Position numbers and translations under genes: made by a program. Under the pieces are notes generated by a model. The model was not told the origin of the DNA and did not search any database. It saw only the letters and a program-made list of their open reading frames with translations. DNA of 45,855 bases. Source: Actinomycetes bacterium. GTDB lineage: Bacteria > Actinomycetota > Acidimicrobiia > Acidimicrobiales > RAAP-2. How positions within the stretch are numbered: position 1 is the first letter of the stretch; every line of letters begins with the position of its first letter. The stretch lies in assembly GCA_021791845.1 (NCBI GenBank), contig JAJYVT010000022.1, positions 1 to 45,855 of the forward strand, given 5' to 3'. This document shows, piece after piece, positions 1-7,343 of this stretch.

Positions 1-387
1 GCACGTGCCGACGATCATGCGGCAGCGGCCGTCGAGCCGCCGCACGGCCTCGACCACGCCCCGGATCGCCTCCGGCCGACGCTCGGCCGCCGCCTCCGAC
101 GTCGCGCCACGTGCCACGGCGAAGACGGCCGGGAGCGACCAGTAGGCCGGATGGCTGAGGAACCCCGGGCCGAGACCCGCCGGCGGGACCCACGCCGTCG
201 GGTCGTCCCAGTCCAGCGTCTCCACGTAGTGCTCGGCGTCGAGCAGCACGATGCCAAGTGGGTCGCCGGACCTCGACCGCGGGTGCGGCGGACCACCGGC
301 AGCGGGGGCGGCGCCGGCGTCCGGGCCGGGGGCGGGGCTGGCGTTGGGGGCGGGGGCGGGGGCGGGGGCGGGGGCGTCCACCGTCAC
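1..387 (-). CDS. Asp/Glu racemase-like protein, 3' end outside window
   Basis: Only the N-terminal ~129 codons are present; the gene runs off the left edge. It starts at GTG 387, whose last two bases overlap the TGA of the thiamine-diphosphate enzyme (GTGA), so it is the next cistron of that operon. The first ~30 residues are a Pro-Ala low-complexity tract encoded by a G/C run; the folded part begins near GDPLGIVLLDAEHYVE. The stretch LPAVFAVARGATSE followed by a helix and CRMIVGTC resembles the first Cys region of the aspartate/glutamate (hydantoin/AroM-like) racemase superfamily, where the Cys is catalytic. If so, it could epimerise a substrate imported or released by the upstream enzymes. 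The family call rests on remembered motif style and a truncated protein. A shadow frame covers the same DNA but is Arg/Ser-rich and unlikely. Confidence 0.5.
   Translation of the reverse strand, partial: MTVDAPAPAPAPAPNASPAPGPDAGAAPAAGGPPHPRSRSGDPLGIVLLDAEHYVETLDWDDPTAWVPPAGLGPGFLSHPAYWSLPAVFAVARGATSEAAAERRPEAIRGVVEAVRRLDGRCRMIVGTC
339..376 (+). repeat. G-rich tract (GGGGGC repeats) in racemase-like N-terminus
   Basis: On the plus strand this stretch is a run of five-G blocks separated by single C residues, at least five blocks in a row. On the minus strand it codes for the Pro-Ala repeat just after the start of the partial gene. The G blocks could fold as a G-quadruplex on the non-template side, and the unit is slippage-prone. 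A role in expression is inference only. Confidence 0.6.
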
Positions 388-2105
388 TCCCCGACTCCCG
401 TCGTCACGTCCATGCTGATGACCGTCGGCCCGTCGGCTTCGAGCGCGTCGAGCGTGCGTGCGCACAGCTCCTCCACGCTGCCGACGGCGACGCCGCGGCC
501 GCCGAGCGCCCGGCTGAGGCCGGCGAAGTCGACGGCCGGCCGGTCCACCGCCATGGGCACCATGCCCCGGGCCTCCATCCCCTGGCGGATCTCGGCGTAG
601 CCGTGGTTGTCCACGATCACCACCGGCAGGGCCAGTCGCTGCTCCACCGCGGTGAGCAGCTCCTGGGCGGTGAAGAGGAACCCGCCGTCGCCGACCAGCG
701 CGATCACCGGTGTGCCCGGGCACGCCAGCTTGGCGCCGATCGCGGCCGGCAGCCCGTACCCGAGCGTCGCGTAGCCGGTCGGGTACAGGAACTGGCCGGC
801 GCGCCCCATCGGCCAGAAGTGGGCGGTGCCGAAGTAGGACACCTGCGCGCTGTCGCCGCCGACGATCGTCGCGTCGGGGAGCGCGGCGTGCAGCGCACGG
901 TTGATCGCCTCGTACGGCGCCCCGTCCGCGAGCGCCTCCTTGCGGAGCGTCTCCCGGATGGCGTCCGCCGTCCTGGCCCACGTGGGCGCGCCGGCGGCTG
1001 GCGCAGGACCGTCTCCGAGGCGGGCGAGCAACGCGCCCACCGCCGCCGCCGCGTCCATCCGCACCGCCACGGCGGCGTCGATGTTCTTGTGCAGCTGGTG
1101 GGGATCGACGTCGATTCGCACCACCGGCGCCTCGGTGCGTACCGGGACGCCCCACAGATCGGAGTCCCCGAGCTCGCTGCCGACCACGAAGACCACGTCC
1201 GCCGACTGGAAGATCCGCCGCGTCTCGGGCAGCCGGATCGACGCGCCGAGCGAGAGCGGGTGGGTCTCGGGGACCACCCCCTTCCCGTTCACGGTCGTGA
1301 GCACCAGCGCACCCAGCCGCTCGGCGAGGCGCGTCGCGCCGTCACCGACCCGCCTGGCCCCGCCGCCGAGCACGAGCAGCGGTCGCGTCGCGGCGGCGAG
1401 CAGCTTGGCGGCCCGGTCGAGCACGGCGCCGATCTCCCCGTCGCCGGCCCCGTCGCCCGCCGCCCCGGCGGCGTCGAAGGCGGCGCGGAGGCGCTCGGCG
1501 GCAGGCCAACGGCGCACCGACGTGACGTCGGCGCGGCCCGGGTCTACCGGTCGCCACGACCCTTCGAGCACGTCGACCGGGAGCTCGAGATGGACCGGTC
1601 GCGTCCGCGCCCGGCGCCAGCCGGCGAAGGCCTCGTCCACGGCGGCGCCGATCTCGTCGGGACTGGAGGGGCGCACGCTCGCCGTGACCAGGCTCTCGAA
1701 GTGCGCGCTCTGGTCCTTCATCTCGTGGAGCAGGCCGAGGTCGAGCCCTTCGAGACCGATCGGCGGGCCGGGGGCGCAGAAGAGGACCGGGACGGAGTCG
1801 GCGTAGGCGGTGGCGGCGGCGGTGCAGGCGTTCGTGGCACCCGGCCCGCTCGTGGTGAGGCAGACGCCGGGGCGGCCCGAGGCTCGGGCGTAGCCGTCCG
1901 CCGCATAGCCCGCGCCCTGCTCGTGGCGTACCGCGACGTGCCGGATCGACGAACCGGGGAGATGGCGGTAGATCTCGAGGTTGTGCACACCCGGGATGCC
2001 GAAGACCGTGTCGACCCCGTTGCGTTCGAGGGCCCGGACGAGCGCCGCGCCGCCGTTCAGGTCCGAGGACGCCCCGGCGTCCGTGGCCGCGTCGTGCGGG
2101 CTCAC
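384..2105 (-). CDS. thiamine-diphosphate-dependent enzyme (acetolactate synthase / benzoylformate decarboxylase-like)
   Basis: 573 aa, the full length of the POX/ALS/BFDC superfamily. The N-terminal PYR domain has the cofactor-activating Glu62 in RHEQGAGYAADGYA. A central Rossmann-type domain spans about 230-365. The C-terminal PP domain has the ThDP motif GDGG (472-475) with the metal-binding Asn500 about 25 residues later. The start is GTG 2105, overlapping the TGA of the dehydrogenase by 4 nt (GTGA). The substrate is a 2-oxo acid by family logic, but which reaction (decarboxylation or ligation) cannot be read from sequence. Lying directly after a 2-hydroxyacid dehydrogenase it may act on the oxo acid that enzyme makes or consumes. 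It is unlikely to be the biosynthetic IlvB, since no small regulatory subunit gene is near and the context is catabolic. Confidence 0.9.
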   Translation of the reverse strand: MSPHDAATDAGASSDLNGGAALVRALERNGVDTVFGIPGVHNLEIYRHLPGSSIRHVAVRHEQGAGYAADGYARASGRPGVCLTTSGPGATNACTAAATAYADSVPVLFCAPGPPIGLEGLDLGLLHEMKDQSAHFESLVTASVRPSSPDEIGAAVDEAFAGWRRARTRPVHLELPVDVLEGSWRPVDPGRADVTSVRRWPAAERLRAAFDAAGAAGDGAGDGEIGAVLDRAAKLLAAATRPLLVLGGGARRVGDGATRLAERLGALVLTTVNGKGVVPETHPLSLGASIRLPETRRIFQSADVVFVVGSELGDSDLWGVPVRTEAPVVRIDVDPHQLHKNIDAAVAVRMDAAAAVGALLARLGDGPAPAAGAPTWARTADAIRETLRKEALADGAPYEAINRALHAALPDATIVGGDSAQVSYFGTAHFWPMGRAGQFLYPTGYATLGYGLPAAIGAKLACPGTPVIALVGDGGFLFTAQELLTAVEQRLALPVVIVDNHGYAEIRQGMEARGMVPMAVDRPAVDFAGLSRALGGRGVAVGSVEELCARTLDALEADGPTVISMDVTTGVGE

Positions 2106-3073
2106 CGGGCGGCTTCCGCGTCGGCGAGCACCCGGGCCAGTGCCCGTCCGGCGCTGTGCGAGAGCCGGTCGATGGCCGCCGGCGAGTACCAGGCGGCATG
2201 GGGGGTGAGCACCGTGCGGGGGAAGGCGAGGACCGGATCGTCGGGCCCCGGCGGCTCGTGGGCCAGGACGTCGAGGGCGGCCCCCGCCAGCCTCCCCTCG
2301 CGCAGGGCCTCGCCCAGTGCGGGCTCTGTGACCACCTCTCCGCGGGACACGTTCACCAGGTAGCTCCCTTCACGAAAGTGGGCGAGCAGGCTCTTGTCGA
2401 TCAGCCCCTTGGTCTCAGGGCGAAGCGGGACGTGCACACTGACCACGTCGCTCGAGGCCACCAGGTCCTGGAGCGAGGGGACGACGGCGACGGTGCCGGG
2501 AAAGCCGCCCTCCTCGGGGGCAGCGGTGCGGGTTCCCGGTTCGAGGAGCGGGTCGTAGGCGGAGACGACCATGCCGAGGCCGCCCGCCCGCCACGCGACC
2601 GCGGCGCCGATGCGACCGAACCCGACGAGCCCGAGCGCCGCGCCGCGCACGGGCCGCCCGAGGCGCCTGTCGTCCCAGCTTCCGGCGCGCACGGTGGCGT
2701 CGAGCCACGTCACGCCGCGGAACAGGTCGAGCACGAGGGCGACGGCGTGCTCGGCCACCTCGTCGACGCAGTACGGGTCGACCCCGACGACGGCCACGTC
2801 GCGCGAGCGCGCCGCCTCGGTGTCCACGTGGTCCCACCCCATCGACGTCACGACGATGGCACGGAGGTCCGGGAGGCGGTCCATGGCGGCGCCCGAGACG
2901 TCGGTCCCGGGACCGGCCAGCAGCGCCACGATGCCGTCGCCCGACGGGAGGCCGTCCCCGGCCCGGACGGCGCCGGCCCAGGGCTCGGGCAGCTCGCTCG
3001 CCACGGCGGCCGCGTCGACGATCTCGTCGGCGACGACGATCGCGGGGGTCCCGGTCACGGGCGATGGGGTCAC
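2102..3073 (-). CDS. D-isomer-specific 2-hydroxyacid dehydrogenase
   Basis: 323 aa, the normal family length. It has an N-terminal catalytic flavodoxin-like half, then the NAD-binding half with GFGRIG (151-156) and the Arg244 (NVSRGEVV), Glu273 (AHEPPG) and His292 (TPHAAWYS) catalytic triad, all intact. It should interconvert a 2-oxo acid and a D-2-hydroxy acid with NAD(P)H. The start taken is GTG 3073; a second in-frame GTG follows 15 nt later and neither has a strong ribosome site. It sits 33 nt after the ATPase gene and overlaps the next gene by 4 nt, so it belongs to the transporter operon. Phosphoglycerate dehydrogenase is less likely because there is no C-terminal ACT extension. Confidence 0.9.
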   Translation of the reverse strand: MTPSPVTGTPAIVVADEIVDAAAVASELPEPWAGAVRAGDGLPSGDGIVALLAGPGTDVSGAAMDRLPDLRAIVVTSMGWDHVDTEAARSRDVAVVGVDPYCVDEVAEHAVALVLDLFRGVTWLDATVRAGSWDDRRLGRPVRGAALGLVGFGRIGAAVAWRAGGLGMVVSAYDPLLEPGTRTAAPEEGGFPGTVAVVPSLQDLVASSDVVSVHVPLRPETKGLIDKSLLAHFREGSYLVNVSRGEVVTEPALGEALREGRLAGAALDVLAHEPPGPDDPVLAFPRTVLTPHAAWYSPAAIDRLSHSAGRALARVLADAEAAR

Positions 3074-3106
3074 GGGCGGGTCACGGCGCGGTCGGGCACA
3101 TCGAGC

Positions 3107-3901
3107 TCAGACCAGCACGTGGGCCAGGAACTCCGCCGTCCTGGCCTCGCGCGGGCTCTCGAGGACGCTCTTCGCCGGCCCGATCTCGGCGATCCTGCCG
3201 TCGAACATGAAGGCGACCCTGTCGGCCGCCTCGCGGGCGAAGCCCACCTCGTGGGTGACGACGATCATCGTGCGCCCCTCCTGGGCCAGCTCCAGCATGA
3301 CGGCGAGGACCTCGCCCACCACCTCGGGGTCGAGGGCAGAGGTCGGCTCGTCGAAGAGCAGCACCTTGGGGTTCATGGCGAGCGCCCTGGCGATGGCGAC
3401 CCGCTGCTGCTGGCCACCCGACAGCTGGGCGGGGTAGGCGGAGACCTTGTCCCCGAGGCCCACCCGGTCGAGGAAGCCCCGGGCCCGGGCCTCGACCTGG
3501 GCCTTGGGCTCCTTCTGGAGCTCCACCGGGCCCACCATCACGTTCTCCAGCACGGTGAAGTGGGGGAACAGATTGAAGTGCTGGAACACCATTCCGCTCA
3601 GCCCGCGCTGGTGGCGGATGAGCCGCTCGGGGAGCTCGTGCAGCTTGCCTCCCCGCAGCTCGTAGCCGATGATCTGGCCGGCGACCTTGATCCAGCCGCC
3701 GTCGATCCCCTCGAGGTGGTTGATGCAGCGCAGCATCGTGCTCTTCCCCGCCCCCGACGGCCCGAGGACGCAGAGCACCTCGGACTCGCGCACATGGAGG
3801 TCGACGCCGCGCAGCACGTGGGTGCTGCCGAAGGACTTCGAGACGCCGTGGAGCTCCACGACGTCGGTCCGCCCGTCCGTGAGGTCGTAGCCGGTGGTCA
3901 C
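3107..3901 (-). CDS. polar amino-acid ABC transporter ATPase
   Basis: 264 aa with every ABC ATPase motif of the GlnQ/HisP group: Walker [10 protein letters not shown] (47-55), Q-loop Gln107, signature LSGGQQQR (160-167), Walker B LLFDEP and the switch His217. The start chosen is GTG 3901 because AGGA, sitting in the stop region of the permease gene, is spaced 8 nt before it. The same frame stays open upstream, but that extension overlaps the permease and is Arg/Ser/Cys-rich. It powers import of an amino acid or amino-acid-like substrate with the permease and binding protein encoded just upstream. Confidence 0.95.
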   Translation of the reverse strand: MTTGYDLTDGRTDVVELHGVSKSFGSTHVLRGVDLHVRESEVLCVLGPSGAGKSTMLRCINHLEGIDGGWIKVAGQIIGYELRGGKLHELPERLIRHQRGLSGMVFQHFNLFPHFTVLENVMVGPVELQKEPKAQVEARARGFLDRVGLGDKVSAYPAQLSGGQQQRVAIARALAMNPKVLLFDEPTSALDPEVVGEVLAVMLELAQEGRTMIVVTHEVGFAREAADRVAFMFDGRIAEIGPAKSVLESPREARTAEFLAHVLV

Positions 3902-3911
3902 GTTCGACGTC

Positions 3912-4853
3912 CTACCAGTTCGCGCCCAGCCGGCGCCTTTTCGCCCACGCGTTGACCAGCACAGTCTCCAGGAGCGTCTGCTTCCTCCCGCCGCGCACGA
4001 AGCCGCGGCCGACACGGCGCTCCAGGTAGTACTGGCCGATGCTCAGGACCGACGAGGCGAACAGGTACCACACCGCGGCAACGATCAGCAGCTCCATCAC
4101 CTGGGAGTTGCTGTAGTAGATCGTCTCGACCGTCCCGAAGAGCTCGTTGAACGAGATGAAGGCGGCCAGCGACGTCAGCTTCAGCATTCCGAGCGTCTCG
4201 TTGCCGATGGTGGGCAGGATCACCCGCAGGGCCTGGGGCAAGACGACGCGGCGCATCGTCCAGCCTCGCGACGCCCCGAGCGACAGCGACGCCTCCGTCT
4301 GTCCCGGCGGCACCGACATGAGCCCGCCCCGGATGATCTCGCTCATGTACGCCCCCTCGTTGATCCCAAACGCCAGGAGGGCGGCGAGGAAGGGCGACAT
4401 GACCTTGACGGTTGTCAGGTGCACCAGGCCGAAGAGGTCGACGTGGGGGAAGATCAGCGCCAGGTTGAACCACATGAAGAGCTGCACGATGAGCGGCGTC
4501 CCCCGGAACGCCCACACGTACAGCCAGGCCACGCTGCTCAGCACCGGGTTGTGGGACAGCCGCATGATGCCGAAGATCACGCCGAGGCAGAGCCCGAGCG
4601 CCATCGCCGCCGCCGTCAGCTCCAAGGTCCGGAGGAAGCCGTAGAACACGACGCGCGTGAGCAGGTAGTGGCCCGTGACGCTCCAATGGAGCCCCTTGGC
4701 GTTGGCCACGCCGAAGGCGAGCAGCCCGAGGACGACCAGCACGAGGACCGCCGCCACGACCCTCCAGGGATGCTTGCGGCGGACGATCTCGTACGTGGCC
4801 GTCTCGGAGAGCGCCGGCGAGCCCGACGAGGTCGGCGCCATCTCGGTGGTCAA
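3912..4853 (-). CDS. polar amino-acid ABC transporter permease
   Basis: 313 aa with about five hydrophobic segments and the HisM/GlnP-type EAA loop around residues 166-195 ([12 protein letters not shown] then [13 protein letters not shown]), the site that docks the ATPase. The start is TTG 4853, preceded by a strong GAGGAGG 7 nt upstream; no ATG near the start has a comparable ribosome site. The cytoplasmic N-terminus of ~30 residues before the first membrane segment is longer than usual. The gene follows the binding-protein gene after a 67-nt gap that contains a strong hairpin. It is paralogous to the permease at 21016-22101, with the same EAA-loop wording. Confidence 0.95.
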   Translation of the reverse strand: MTTEMAPTSSGSPALSETATYEIVRRKHPWRVVAAVLVLVVLGLLAFGVANAKGLHWSVTGHYLLTRVVFYGFLRTLELTAAAMALGLCLGVIFGIMRLSHNPVLSSVAWLYVWAFRGTPLIVQLFMWFNLALIFPHVDLFGLVHLTTVKVMSPFLAALLAFGINEGAYMSEIIRGGLMSVPPGQTEASLSLGASRGWTMRRVVLPQALRVILPTIGNETLGMLKLTSLAAFISFNELFGTVETIYYSNSQVMELLIVAAVWYLFASSVLSIGQYYLERRVGRGFVRGGRKQTLLETVLVNAWAKRRRLGANW

Positions 4854-4875
4854 CGCCCCACCTCCTCGGTTGCGT

Positions 4876-4912
4876 CCCTCCGCGCACCGGCACCGGGCCG
4901 GTGCGCGGAGGG
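4876..4912 (-). other. 15-bp intercistronic hairpin between binding protein and permease genes
   Basis: A perfect 15-bp inverted repeat (4876-4890 with 4898-4912) surrounds a 7-nt loop. It lies after the stop of the binding-protein gene and just before the ribosome site of the permease. No T-tract follows on the minus strand, so it is less likely a simple terminator. Such hairpins commonly stabilise the upstream binding-protein message or reduce read-through, giving more binding protein than permease. Confidence 0.75.
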
Positions 4913-4920
4913 GCGACGGA

Positions 4921-5868
4921 TCACGGCTGTGTCGTTCCCTTGTCGATGGTGATCTTCTTCACGGCCTGCTTCTGCACGCCGTAGTGCTTCAGGATCTTCA
5001 TGTACGTGCCGTTCTTGATGATCTTCTCCAGGCCGGCCTGGACGACCTTCTCCAGCTTCTTGCCGAAGGCGTTGTTGGAGAAGACGACGCCGTAGTAGGT
5101 GGGGTAGAAGGTCTTCCCGATCGCCTGGTACTTGCCGGGTGTGGTCTTCTGGAGGTGGTCGACACTCTCAGGTCCCGCCACCGCCACCTGGGCCCGGTTC
5201 TGCTGCATCGCCAGGTTCTGCTGGGCGATGCCCGAGAGGTTGACGAAGGACAGGCTCTTGCCGGCCGGGCAGATCTTCTTGAACGCCGCCGTCAGGTTCC
5301 CCTGGTAGAGGGTGGCGGTCTCACCGGCGACCGTGTGCCCGCACAACTGTGACACCTTCTTGTAGGTGCTCGCCTCGCTCTTGGGGATGTACAGCTGGGT
5401 TCCCGTCTTGAAGTAGTCGTCGAAGGTGTCGAGCTTGAAGCGTGTCGGCGAGTCGAAGATCCCCGACCACACCATGTCGGCCCGGCCCGTTGTCAACGCC
5501 GGGAACAGCTCGGCGAATGTCTGGACCGTCACGATGTCGAGCTTGATGCCGATGGCCTTGGCCGTCGCCCGGGCCAGCTCCACGTCGATGCCGGTCAACG
5601 CCGACCCTGTCGCGCCCCCCATCTCCATGGGGGGGAAGGTGGGCTCGACGTAGTCGACGATCTTGCCGGCCGACTTCACCTTGGCCGGCAGCTTGTTGTA
5701 GAGCGGCGACTTCTTCCCGTGCGACGGGCTGGCGCCCGCGACGCCGGCGAAGCCGGTCAGCCCGAGCGAGAGGGCGGCGACGAGCGCCGTCAGTGCCGAG
5801 AGCCGTGCGCCCCAGCCCCTTCCGCCACGTCGCCACGTCCGGGTGCCTGCCTGACGTTCCCCCACCAT
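4921..5868 (-). CDS. amino-acid ABC transporter substrate-binding protein (family 3)
   Basis: 315 aa from ATG 5868. I chose this start because AGGGA lies about 7 nt upstream; another ATG at 5886 would add six residues. The N-terminus is a signal peptide: basic GRGWGAR, hydrophobic core LSALTALVAALSLGLTGFAG, then an Ala-x-Ala-like region. There is no lipobox Cys, so it may be secreted or N-terminally anchored. The mature protein has the family 3 layout: the stretch KIVDYVEPTFPPME, GIDVELARATAKAIG, then TFAELFPALTTGRADMVWSG. It should capture a polar amino acid or related solute outside the cell for the permease and ATPase downstream. The ligand cannot be named. It has its own AT-rich upstream region. 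Confidence 0.93.
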   Translation of the reverse strand: MVGERQAGTRTWRRGGRGWGARLSALTALVAALSLGLTGFAGVAGASPSHGKKSPLYNKLPAKVKSAGKIVDYVEPTFPPMEMGGATGSALTGIDVELARATAKAIGIKLDIVTVQTFAELFPALTTGRADMVWSGIFDSPTRFKLDTFDDYFKTGTQLYIPKSEASTYKKVSQLCGHTVAGETATLYQGNLTAAFKKICPAGKSLSFVNLSGIAQQNLAMQQNRAQVAVAGPESVDHLQKTTPGKYQAIGKTFYPTYYGVVFSNNAFGKKLEKVVQAGLEKIIKNGTYMKILKHYGVQKQAVKKITIDKGTTQP

Positions 5869-6001
5869 GAGCACTTCCCTTCTCATTTGTCTTCCATTTG
5901 TTGTGGTAATGCAATCACTTTGCAATGTACCCGCCGCGGCACTGTAGCGCCGCCGGGCTCCTCCGATCGCCCGACCGCGCCTCCGCCCGGCGCGGTCGCG
6001 G
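5869..6001 (-). promoter_or_regulatory. upstream region of binding protein with 11-bp-spaced ATTGCA repeats
   Basis: This gap is clearly more AT-rich than its surroundings around 5884-5930. On the minus strand it has two direct copies of ATTGCA (plus-strand 5910-5915 and 5921-5926) exactly 11 bp apart, one helical turn. The upstream copy overlaps TTGCAA, a possible -35, though no convincing -10 is seen. It probably contains a promoter internal to the cluster and a binding site for a dimeric regulator. The remainder (5931-6001) is GC-rich and I see nothing else in it. Confidence 0.45.
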
Positions 6002-7327
6002 TCACGGCACGCCCTCCGTGTCGCCGGCGCCGGCGCACCCACCGGGACGGCCGCCGCCGAGCCCCCGGCCCGCTTGCCCCACCAGGGCGACGACCTCGGT
6101 CACCACCTGGTAGAAGGCCTCGAGCCCGAGGGCCAGATGCTCGACGGGCGTGTCCTCCACCGTGGTGTGGGACAGGCCGTTGCTGGAGGACGTGAACACC
6201 ATCGCCGTCGGGACGGTCGCCGCCATCTCCGTTGCGTCGTGCAGGGCGCCCGACGGGAGCGTCATCGCCTCGGTCCCCGTGAGGCGGGCACAGACGCCGC
6301 GGACGATCTCGACGAGCCGGGAGTCGAACAACCGGGGCTCGATCTGGAACAGGGGCTGCGACGTGAGCTCGCATCCCTCACTGGCGGCGGCCGCCCCCGC
6401 CGCCTCCAGCACCTCCGTCAGCATCGCCTGCAGCGACGACGCGTCGAGATGCCGGAGGTCGACCGTCATCGACGCCTCCCCCGGCACCGCGGTCGGGATC
6501 CCCGGTTCGAGATGCAGCACGCCGACGGTCCCGACGCCGTGGTGGCGCGACGCCGCGTCCCGGACGGCGAGCACCGTCCTCGACGCCGCGACGAGGGCGT
6601 CGTGGCGGTAGTCGATCGGCGTCGTGCCCGAGTGCGCGGTCTGGCCGGTGAAGGCCAGGCGATGACGCTCGACGCCCGCCGTGCCGCTGACGGCTGCGAT
6701 CGGCGTGCCGGTGCGCTCCATCACCGGTCCTTGCTCGATATGGGCCTCGAGGTACGCCGCGACCGGCTCCAGCTGGGCCCGCGCCGTGCCGAGGTCGTCC
6801 AACGTGACGCCCCAGCGTGCCACCACGTCCCCGAGCGACTCGCCGTCACGGTCCACGAGGTGCCGCACCTCGTTGACGTCGAGCGCCCCGGCGGCGGCGG
6901 CGGAACCGAAGAGGCTGCGTCCGAACCGCGCCCCCTCCTCGTCCGCCCAGTCCACCAGGGCGACGGAGCAGGGGCGGTCAGGCTCGAGGGCGAGCGTTCG
7001 CAGCACCTCCAGGGCGCACATGACCCCGTAGGCGCCGTCGAGCCACCCTCCGCCGGGCACGGAGTCGAGGTGCGAGCCGATCACCACCGTCTCCGGGCGG
7101 ACACCCGGCAGGCGTGCCCAGATGTTCCCGGCGGCGTCGGTGACGATCTCGACCGGCAGGTCGGCCAGCTCCGAGCGGAGGAGCTCCTGGGCGGCACGCC
7201 AGGTGGCGGTCCACGCGACCCGCTGTGCGCCCCCGGCGTCGCTCGTGGCCTCCCGGAGCCGGCGCAGGTCGCGGAGCATCCGTTCACCGTCCGGCTTCAC
7301 ACTGGTGTCGAAGGTGCGCGTCTCCAC
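6002..7327 (-). CDS. M20 amidohydrolase (N-carbamoyl-L-amino-acid hydrolase / allantoate amidohydrolase-like)
   Basis: 441 aa from GTG 7327, 16 nt after the stop of the upstream M20 gene; the open frame extends further up but overlaps that gene. Motifs fit the HyuC/AllC/ureidopropionase branch of M20: GSHLDSV (84-90) with metal His86, Asp97 in GGWLDGAYG, the catalytic Glu pair in DWADEEGARFG (130-131), LEAHIEQGP, the dimerisation-domain TAHSGTTP, and PSGALHDA. It is predicted to remove a carbamoyl (or similar) group from an N-substituted amino acid, giving amino acid, CO2 and ammonia. Together with a racemase-like gene and an amino-acid importer it suggests use of hydantoin-derived or ureide compounds. 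The C-terminal ~25 residues are a Gly-rich tail absent from typical members. Confidence 0.88.
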   Translation of the reverse strand: METRTFDTSVKPDGERMLRDLRRLREATSDAGGAQRVAWTATWRAAQELLRSELADLPVEIVTDAAGNIWARLPGVRPETVVIGSHLDSVPGGGWLDGAYGVMCALEVLRTLALEPDRPCSVALVDWADEEGARFGRSLFGSAAAAGALDVNEVRHLVDRDGESLGDVVARWGVTLDDLGTARAQLEPVAAYLEAHIEQGPVMERTGTPIAAVSGTAGVERHRLAFTGQTAHSGTTPIDYRHDALVAASRTVLAVRDAASRHHGVGTVGVLHLEPGIPTAVPGEASMTVDLRHLDASSLQAMLTEVLEAAGAAAASEGCELTSQPLFQIEPRLFDSRLVEIVRGVCARLTGTEAMTLPSGALHDATEMAATVPTAMVFTSSSNGLSHTTVEDTPVEHLALGLEAFYQVVTEVVALVGQAGRGLGGGRPGGCAGAGDTEGVP

Positions 7328-7343
7328 GGTGCCGCCAGCGCCC

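Noticed and set aside
704-904. Short plus- and minus-strand ORFs inside the ThDP gene
   Set aside because: Arg/Ser/Pro-rich shadow frames of a well-supported 573-residue enzyme.
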